Source: Galaxea fascicularis (lineage: Eukaryota; Cnidaria; Anthozoa; Scleractinia; Euphylliidae). Taken from it: DNA of 64,000 bases. The notes beneath the pieces were generated by a model, which had not been told where the DNA came from, did not search any database, and saw only the letters and a list, made by a program, of their open reading frames with translations. Positions 57,260 to 64,000 of the stretch are shown here, one piece after another (positions within the stretch are counted from its first letter, which is position 1; each line of letters opens with the position of its first letter). Position numbers and translations under genes: made by a program. The stretch spans positions 9,342,165 to 9,406,164 of the forward strand of contig OX419347.1 of NCBI GenBank assembly GCA_948470475.1. Reading direction: 5' to 3'.

Positions 57260-59765
57260 AATTTGTTGTAGTTACGATTAAAGAGTGAAAGCACTAGGTT
57301 GTGACCCTGACAACTTGTAATCAGTAAACCAACCGAGAGCAAAGGGAAACGTTAAGAGGAAACAGAGGCTACGCAACAGAGCATAACATCTGCTCTCATC
57401 GGAGGATGCAACGGAGGTACTCGACAAGGTCAGGTCCAACACGCAGTGAGTCTTTAAGGCCATTTAAAGACCGTCAACAGCGCAAGTTCGAAAAACTTTT
57501 GCACGAGAATCTCCATCTGGAACACATTTTGTTGCCAAAACTAACTGGGTTATCAACTTAAGACCCCTTAGCAACGCTGAGGTGTCCTTTTAGAAGAAAG
57601 GCCTGAATTTTGCCGTGACTCCTGCGAACATCCCAGCAACTGAGATTATCACCAAAGTTCAATCGGCAGTCAGGACAGTCGATGCAGAACGAGCCGACAC
57701 AGTGAGAGGAGCTGTTAACACCATTCTTCAACAGGTAGAACTACCGAAGCCTAATATCACGAAGGGACAGCGGGACTCCCTTAAGAGCCTGAAAGAGAAC
57801 ATTTCCATCATGGCTCTCCCAGCGGACAAAGGCCATGCTAGCGTTGTCCTGGATACTGACACATACCACGTCAGCACTGATCGAGACCTGACCGCACCAG
57901 CTCCTAAAGCCGGAAAGACTCGACGAACCGCCTGAGTCGTAAACTATTCGAGAAGCTGCTCAACTTGAAGCGAAATGGGCACATGTAAGAAGTTGTTTAC
58001 AATACAATCAGACCTCGACACAATCAGCCGCCTAGGACCTTTGAGACCAATTCAACATACCGCCTATCGTGTTCTGTCACCACCACGGGATATCTGATTA
58101 TTTGTCCTCTTTTTTAACTAACACCTTATATCTCCTCCCAACAGGCAACTCGGATTGCACGGTGAAGAATTCAGCTCACTTCGTCTCCATCATCAGCAGT
58201 GGGAAAATCCAGGATCACGAGATGCGGACTTTTTATTTATTTATTTATTTATTTATTTTGCCACACAATAGAAATTTATTTATTTATTTTATTTATTGAT
58301 TTATCTATTTATTTATCCAGGGGTATCCAATTTAGCAGAGCTAGTTTAAATGGAGCCCTGACAAAGTAGGTCAGCACCAGGGATGGTCACAGCCAGGGTT
58401 CGTTACGTCCCTAGTGGTTCTTTAACGTCCCACAGAATTAATTGTGGAGAGTTGTGAGACGGGACCTCCGGTTTATCGTCCTTATCCGAGAAGACTAGAA
58501 AGTCTAACCATTTGCAGATGTCATTGCAAAGGAAGCACTTTCTCCTCAGTTATTTAAAGACCCTGAGTGTTGGTCCGGCCGGGGTTTGAACCCACGACCT
58601 CCCGCACGTTACAAAACAAGGAATAGGAAAACATGAATAGCGAAACTACGGCTGATTACAGACAAAAGGGAAACTAGAAAGCTCATGGGTGATTAGGCCT
58701 CCTCGAACTAGGTGCTACAGGTCAAATACAAATGGCGAAGAAACTAAGTTGACTAATTCTTATGCATGAGCTCTTTATAAGTGTACTTTAAAGCTTTTTC
58801 TTAAAAGAGCATAGGGAACTAAGGCGTTCCTAGTATTGTAGGAATATTTGATTATTTAGATGAAAACGGTGTCGTTCGATAAGGAATCGCTGTTCCTATC
58901 GAGACTATCGAGGGTGTCGTACAAGCCGTTTTGCCATGCTGCGAAAGCTGGAGAGTGGCCCAGGCCTTGCTGACCGCCCGACGCTAACACCTGCTCAAAT
59001 TGCAGACCTTTTAGATTTCTTATTGAGATCGACGTACTTTGAGTATAATGGATCGATTTAAAAACAAGAACATGGCGTAGCCATGGCACGCCCGCGGTTA
59101 TTGCCAATCTGAACATGAAGATGTTCGAAGCACAGGCAATACAATGAACATCCGCGCACTGAAAATCCAAGATCTGGAAGCACTTCGTAGACGATATCTT
59201 CACTATCCTTGATCAAGACAGCGTTGACCACTTCTTACAACACCTCAACAGTCAACAGCCAACCATCCGTTTCACCAGGGAGACCGAGAACGACAACAAG
59301 GATACCTCAGTCTCGCGAGAATCAAACAGAACACTGGCCAGTACTTAACGTATGATTCTCACTATCTTCAATCAGTACGACCGGGCGAGGCGTCTCGTAA
59401 TCAAACCAGAAGTTATTTAAAAGGAGAAGAAACATTTGTCAACTGCCTTTCTTGCCAACGGTTACCCCTCCTCCTTCGAGCAGAAGATCACCAAGACAAG
59501 AACAACAGCCCTCAGTGACAGAGTTTAAGACCACTGCTGTTTTACACTCCTACATCCAAAGGAGTATCGGAGCCTCTTCGCCGGCCGTTGCCCGGAACAA
59601 CAAGACGTGCCCACCGTCTTTAAATCCGACACGACATCACTTAGTGAGACGAAAAGACACTATCGGTTCGGCTAAGCAAGATGGCGTTATCTACAAGATT
59701 AAAATGTACATCGGGGAAACAGGGAGATCTATGCGGGAAAGAACCAAAGAGCACTCTGAAGTGTG
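57260..59765 (+). pseudogene. Penelope-like retroelement, degraded and split
   Basis: In order: KTNWVINLRPLSNAEVSF, LNFAVTPANIPATEIITKVQ, NITKGQRDSLKSLKENISIM and ALPADKGHASVVLDTDTYH (the Penelope-family N-terminal part, 57530-57870). Then TGNSDCTVKNSAHFVSIISS and GKIQDHEM (about 58143-58224). After an inserted retroposon it resumes KTVSFDKESLF (58863), LLDFLLRSTYFEYNGSI, FVDDIFTILDQDSVDHFLQH (catalytic VDD, about 59182) and finally GVIYKIKMYIGETGRSMRER (about 59675), the GIY-YIG endonuclease start. Multiple stops and frameshifts; truncated after the GIY-YIG opening. Confidence 0.85.
58225..58857 (-). mobile_element. Chimeric tRNA-SINE retroposon inside the Penelope-like element
   Basis: Flanked by AGATG at 58220-58224 and 58858-58862; removing it restores the Penelope reading frame. 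On the minus strand about 245 bp of unrelated sequence comes first. Then the tRNA right half with box B (GTGCGGGAGGTCGTGGGTTC) and the same body as 29683-30030 follow, then a distinct 3' end and an (ATAA)n tail (58232-58316). Box A is absent. Confidence 0.85.
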
Positions 59766-59941
59766 AGTTAAAGTGCTAAGAGAAACCCATGAAAAACCCA
59801 AAGGGCGTTACACTTCAGAGTTAACTCTCTGTTCCACCACTTGTTCGTGTTCATAGTGCTACGCGGCACAACATATATATGCACCCTTACTCTCTCTTCG
59901 CCGCGATTCACCAACTCAATCGTCCCCGACTTTCTCTGTCC

Positions 59942-60080
59942 GACCTCGTAGCTTAGTCGGCAGAGCAACGGTAGATCTAATCCCGAGGTTGTGGGTTCGA
60001 TTCCCATCGAGGTCATGAGAATTTTTTCTTTGCCTCGTGTATTTCCCTGATACCCTTTACTAGGGCTAACGCTCTGTGGG
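59942..60080 (+). mobile_element. tRNA-SINE, 5' part (split by a DNA transposon)
   Basis: 59942-60014 folds as a tRNA with a perfect 7-bp acceptor stem (GACCTCG/CGAGGTC) and box B GTGGGTTCGATTCCCA. Position 33 is A and the anticodon stem is poor. The tail (TTTTTCTTTGCCTCGTGTAT then ACTAGGGCTAACGCTCTGTG) is a family I associate with corals. The SINE continues at 61542 beyond the inserted transposon. Confidence 0.8.
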
Positions 60081-60359
60081 TAGCCTGCAAACAGGCTCTC
60101 CATTTGGGTATTCCGAGAGATGGTCGTGTCGACTTGCTCTTTAAATGGCACGCGGTCAAAGACCGGGGATTGGGGCGGGCAAGAGAGGGGAGAGCCTGCA
60201 ATGGTCTTTGTAAGATTTGAGTTCTGCCCCCTTTTCCGCTTGACTGATCTGTCAAATTATCAAAGTGAAATGAACCAATCAGAACGAAACAGAAATGACC
60301 TTTGGGTCAAGGCAGCTGTCAAAAAGCTTTTGTGCGACACGTCCGCTTGTTTACGCGTA

Positions 60360-60980
60360 AGTTGTTATGTTATGAACTCCAACGAAACATATCGACGCAA
60401 AACTGGAAGGAAACCACAAAGCGTCAAATCGGTTGACGAATTTTGCAGAATTTGCAAGTGTTCGTTGGGGACAAAATAACGCTCTCAGGGGTCTTTTGTG
60501 AACGTTTTCAAGCCTTGTACCAGAGAGGGATTTTAAAATGTAGTTTTTGAATCTTCCTTGGCAAGGAAAACGATCAACCTTGTCAGAGTGGAGCACCTTA
60601 TCCGATTCGAAACTCCTGGCACATCTCAATATCGACGATCTTCCGGACAACACCGCAAGCGCGAAAGTCTTAGTTTTGTCTTCGAATGGGGATGTGATGA
60701 TTAGAACACCTGAAGATAAAGCTACAATTTTCCTAATAAAGAATCGGGCGCTTAAGAGGGGGAAAACAGCCGCAAATGCTTTTATTGTACACAAAGCTAT
60801 GCGCGCTTATTGCACCAGTTAAAAGTTTGACACTACATGTATTTTGAAATGTAGAGACGTTGACGAGCTCGCAGCGTTCTCGAACAAACTGGTTGTGAAG
60901 AAAAATGAAGTGTATTTGCCGCTATGGAACGTCTGCATTCGTGGGTCGAGGGCACACCACTTCGGCCAAGGCGAGTAAAA
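60360..60980 (+). pseudogene. Transposon-encoded protein remnant with Cys-rich motif
   Basis: Frames on the plus strand carry RKTGRKPQSVKSVDEFCRIC then KCSLG (a CxxC type zinc-binding start), later LLAHLNIDDLPDNTASAKVL and VLSSNGDVMIRTPEDKATIF, and DELAAFSNKLVVKKNEVYLP then LWNVCIRGS. These look like successive parts of one transposon protein common in corals, whose function I cannot name. Frameshifts separate them. Confidence 0.5.
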
Positions 60981-61084
60981 AATCAGGCAACTGAGGGAGG
61001 TTTCCAAACACGTCTGAGCTTTCGAGTTCCCCTGCTTTCAATCCTCAGAGAATTCGCATCTTCTTCCATCTGATCTGCAGTGGT

Positions 61085-61278
61085 GCTCTCGAGGAGTCCA
61101 GCGATTTCATCACAGCGAAAACTTGAAACACAAAGCTTTTTCCAATGCTTGTAGTCAACACGGTTAGTACATCCTTTTCATTAAGGAGACTCAGTTAATT
61201 GCCAGGTATTGCTATTTCTTCAGATCAATTCGCTTTTAAATTCAAAGACGAGATAGCTTCGTTGAGCTGAGAATCCAT
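61085..61278 (-). pseudogene. RecQ-like helicase N-terminal remnant
   Basis: From ATG at 61278 the minus strand reads MDSQLNEAISSLNLKAN, stop, SEEIAIPGN, stop, then LLNEKDVLTVLTTSIGKSFV and FQVFAVMKS. This matches the order at the start of RecQ-type DEAD helicases: Q-motif region, then a Walker A of the form DV-LPTG-GKS--FQ. Stops and a decayed Walker A (TTSIGKS) show it is dead. It runs toward the plus-strand remnant in the same transposon. Confidence 0.5.
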
Positions 61279-61541
61279 ATAATTATCCGGCGTGTGAAAC
61301 AAGAGCCGAAAAAGGCTACGTTCGCGGTGTCTGAAATACCTCTGCTCACTTATTTGACATGTGTCAAGTCGAACTGGCCAATCAGCAATTTACGTTCAGA
61401 ATCTGAACGTAAATACTCAAATCGTAGAAGGACCATTGCAGGCTCTCCTCTCTCTCACCTGCCCCAATCCCCTAGCTTTTCACCGCGCCAGTAGAAAGCA
61501 AATCTCGGAATAACCCATACGGAGAGCCTGTTTGCAGGCTA

Positions 61542-61620
61542 CTCTGTGGGTTTTTCATGGGTTTCTCTTAGCACTTTAACTCACACTTCAGAGTTAATTC
61601 TCTGTTCTACCACTTGAATA
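61542..61620 (+). mobile_element. tRNA-SINE, 3' part (continuation of 59942-60080)
   Basis: CTCTGTGGGTTTTTCATGGG then TTTCTCTTAGCACTTTAACT completes the SINE. The same 35-bp phrase occurs inverted at 59763-59797, and ACACTTCAGAGTTAACTCTC (59811) repeats directly at 61584, so another copy abuts the Penelope-like element. Confidence 0.7.
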
Positions 61621-61649
61621 TGCTTTAGCTCTATTATGTGACAAAATTT

Positions 61650-62870
61650 CCTCTGCTATCGATAATGATGAGTCAGATTACAGTAGGAATATTTATTGAT
61701 CTATCTAGTCTATCTAAAGCCTTCAACACGGTTAATCATCAAATTCTATTAGATAAGTTGCAACACTATGGTATTTGTGGCGTTGCATTTAACTCGTTTT
61801 CTGATTATCTAAATAACAGACAACAATTTGTTCAATTTAAAGGCTATCATTCTTCACATCATTTTATTAAGTGTGGTGTCCCTCAAGGCTCCATTCTTGG
61901 TCCTCTTCTATTCCTAATTTACATTAATAATATGTACGCCATCAGGAGCATATATGGGCTCCTGACGTCATGTATCAAAGGTTTTAGACTTCATTCTTTT
62001 TGCTGACGATACTAACATTTTCTTTTCACACAAAAATGTAAGTATAATTGAAAAAACTTTGAATGAAGAATTACCAAACGTAACAGACTGGTGCCAAGCC
62101 AATAAGCTTTCCATAAATTTTAAGAAATCTAATTTTATGGTAATTAAACCCAGGCAAAAAAGGCAAACACTTGACATCATTCTAGTGGTTAGTCGATGTG
62201 CCATTGGACGAGTAAATGAAACTGTGTTTTTAGGTGTTATTCTTGATGAAAGTCTGTCGTGGAGACCACGTGGCTAGAAAAATATCAAAATCTATTGGCA
62301 TAATTTATAAAGCAAGTTTTTGCCTTCCCACCTCCTTTTTGTGTACCTTGTATTTTAGCTTAGTATAGGCCCTATCTTGTTTACTGTATATCAGTATGGG
62401 GATCGACCTATCCTTCTAATCCAAATCGTATTTTTTTTACTTCAGAAAAAGGCTTTAAGAATCATATCAAGAAGCGCATTCGATGCTCATACTGAACCAA
62501 TATTTAAGCAGTTGAAAATTCTGAAACTCAGTGATAAAGTTTATCGATTTCAAATTGGCAAGTTTATGTTTTCTTTTAAAAAAGGCCTCCTTCCTGATGC
62601 ATTCAATGAATTTTTTGCTGACTAATCAAATTCATCATTATAATACTAGAAACTCTAATGCCTTTTACTTATTTCCTTGTAGAACAAATATTAGACAGTT
62701 TGCATTACGCTTTCAAGGACCTAAAGTGGTTAATTCCTTCAATACAGAGATTCAGAAAGCTGACAGTTTTTCTCAACTTAAGTCTAAAAAGTTTTCTCCT
62801 GAACTGACTTCCCTTACTTTGTTTTGTTTTTTGTGTTATTGTTTTTTAACCTAAATGTACTTATAAATTA
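61650..62870 (+). pseudogene. LINE reverse transcriptase relic
   Basis: TVGIFIDLSSLSKAFNTVNH (motif A), LDKLQHYGICGVAFNSFSDY, IKCGVPQGSILGPLLFLIYI, FADDTNIFFSHKN (frame-shifted catalytic pair), LPNVTDWCQANKLSINFKKS, VNETVFLGVILDESLSW, KKALRIISRSAFDAHTEPIF and, in a later frame, HHYNTRNSNAFYLFPCRTNI. Indels and a 33-bp palindromic insert break it. The 5' part and endonuclease are absent. Confidence 0.82.
61937..61969. mobile_element. 33-bp palindromic insertion with ATGTA duplication
   Basis: CGCCATCAGGAGC-ATATATGG-GCTCCTGACGTC lies between two ATGTA copies (61932-61936 and 61970-61974) in the reverse transcriptase. Removing it and one copy rejoins the segment before FADD. Confidence 0.6.
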
Positions 62871-64000
62871 CATAAGACACGCCTACAATTTGTAATTTCA
62901 TAGTTGTATTTTTTCGAGGTGCCTGTAACCCGAATACAGGGTTCATAAAGAAAATTGCAACCTTTTTTAAAGGACTTTTCAAGGACCGAAGTTATTTTTC
63001 AAGGACCCTCGAATAAATGTAATGTTACTGGTTAAATAATAAACAAATATACTTTACTACTACTTTACTGCTTTAAATCGTATGCACCTTTGACGTGTCT
63101 TTGTCAAGAGTCCCAGTATCAACCTTTTCCTGATTCACATTTCCTGTGGAAATGCTGCTCTGAACCACACAGTACTTGCTGTTGCATCCGTCCCTAAAGA
63201 CGCCCGATGTTTCCTTCCCGCCACGTGCGAATTATGTAGTGCACTCTCGCCCATTGTTGTTAAAGTGATAGTTTTGTTGCATACCATGCAAAATGCTTTC
63301 CGCAAATCGCCTTTTACTTGCCTAACCATTTATATTCTTCCTTGGTAAAACATTTGGGATTAAATGTACACTTTCCGGGTATTTTTTTAGCAAGTAGCCA
63401 CCGACAACACAATTGCAACGTTTTGAAAAACTCTACAATTTACCAGCTCCATGTGACATGGGCAAAAGCGTCACAAATCATATACAACCACTGGTCAATT
63501 TGGATTGGGCTCGCAGATTAGTTCACATTTGAGTTTTGCTTTCGTGTGTAGGTTATCCTTCGACAAAAAACGAAAAAATACTCTAATCTACACACACACA
63601 CACAAAATTATTCAACCCCTACAGATTTTATGTTGGAAAAAATCAAGGACTTTTCAAGACCTTGTCAAGGAATTTAAGGACTTTTCAAGGATGTATGAAA
63701 TTCAAGGACTTTTCAAGGACTCTATCTAAAATTCAAGGACTTTACAAGACTATGCGAACCCTGCGAATAAGCCCTTAATGGTTTCTATATGGGCATCCTC
63801 GCCTTATGTTTTCTCTTTTCTTGGTTATTTTTTATCTCTTGTAGTTTAATTTATATTTCTCTTGTAATTTTAATAACAGAGTGGCAAAAAAATCGACTGA
63901 AACTGAAACTGACTCCACGCTAATGATACCAACAGGGATACCTGCACCAATCACAGCCGACTACTGTGATACAAATGGAGGAACGCAACCAGTCCACTGC
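62871..64000. other. No gene; CAAGGAC-type repeats and a CA microsatellite
   Basis: AAGGACTTTTCAAGGAC-type phrases occur at 62970-63007 and, six to seven times, at 63645-63745. (CA)n spans 63590-63604. Short open frames have no motif. Confidence 0.5.

Larger units (their letters stand above)
60081..61541. mobile_element. 1.46-kb inverted-repeat DNA transposon with 9-bp target duplication
   Basis: Ends TAGCCTGCAAACAGGCTCTC and its inverse; inverted similarity runs about 150 bp, including GGGGATTGGGGC and GGAGAGCCTGCAATGGTC. CTCTGTGGG flanks both sides (60072-60080 and 61542-61550). The terminus itself contains a small palindrome (AGCCTG CAAA CAGGCT). Two coding remnants lie inside in convergent orientation. 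A 9-bp duplication fits Mutator-like or Merlin-like integration, but no transposase core is seen. Confidence 0.88.

Noticed and set aside
59942..60014. Possible tRNA gene with perfect acceptor stem
   Set aside because: Position 33 is A, the anticodon stem is weak and a family-specific SINE tail follows.

Overview
This is an animal nuclear window, AT-rich and dominated by transposable elements. It most likely comes from an anthozoan cnidarian such as a stony coral. Two conserved spliced genes establish a metazoan host. The LINE, Penelope-like, DIRS, Polinton-type and tRNA-SINE families resemble what I remember of stony-coral assemblies; that last step is recall, not a search.

Conventional genes. 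(1) NDUFA7, minus strand, four coding exons between 28855 and 23194, 103 codons, a mitochondrial complex I accessory subunit. (2) RPS28, plus strand, coding exons 29012-29038, 29248-29295 and 31237-31359, plus a non-coding last exon from 32252. Their start codons face each other across 156 bp, giving a compact bidirectional promoter; the same head-to-head pair exists in human. (3) Two intronless paralogues of unknown function at 36459-37478 (339 aa) and 54140-55060 (306 aa), with homologous flanks that share an inverted CCAAT box and IRF-like sites. They are the best candidate for an undescribed gene family here.

Layout. 1-5.1 kb: no recognisable gene, one MITE. 5.1-8.2 kb: hairpin with a G-quadruplex-prone loop, 31-bp minisatellite, Penelope-like relic, tRNA-SINE. 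8.2-10.4 kb: Polinton-type DNA polymerase B gene in two opposite-strand pieces. 10.6-15.15 kb: nearly complete CR1/L2-group LINE. 16.05-21.37 kb: full-length L1/Tx1-type LINE with a 14-bp target-site duplication. 22.5-32.4 kb: NDUFA7 and RPS28, their introns packed with SINEs and MITEs. 34.1-34.8 kb: TAA-flanked MITE. 35.9-38.6 kb: paralogue A unit. 40.2-45.25 kb: two joined minus-strand LINEs with MITE insertions. 46.8-51.0 kb: DIRS-type tyrosine-recombinase retrotransposon inserted in a palindromic element. 51.4-52.6 kb: LINE fragments. 53.6-56.1 kb: paralogue B unit. 57.3-59.8 kb: Penelope-like element split by a chimeric retroposon. 59.9-61.6 kb: SINE split by a 1.46-kb inverted-repeat DNA transposon with a 9-bp target duplication and a degraded RecQ-like helicase. 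61.65-62.9 kb: another LINE relic.

Nearly all transposon genes carry frameshifts, stops or deletions. The window is mainly a record of nested insertions around a small set of working host genes.
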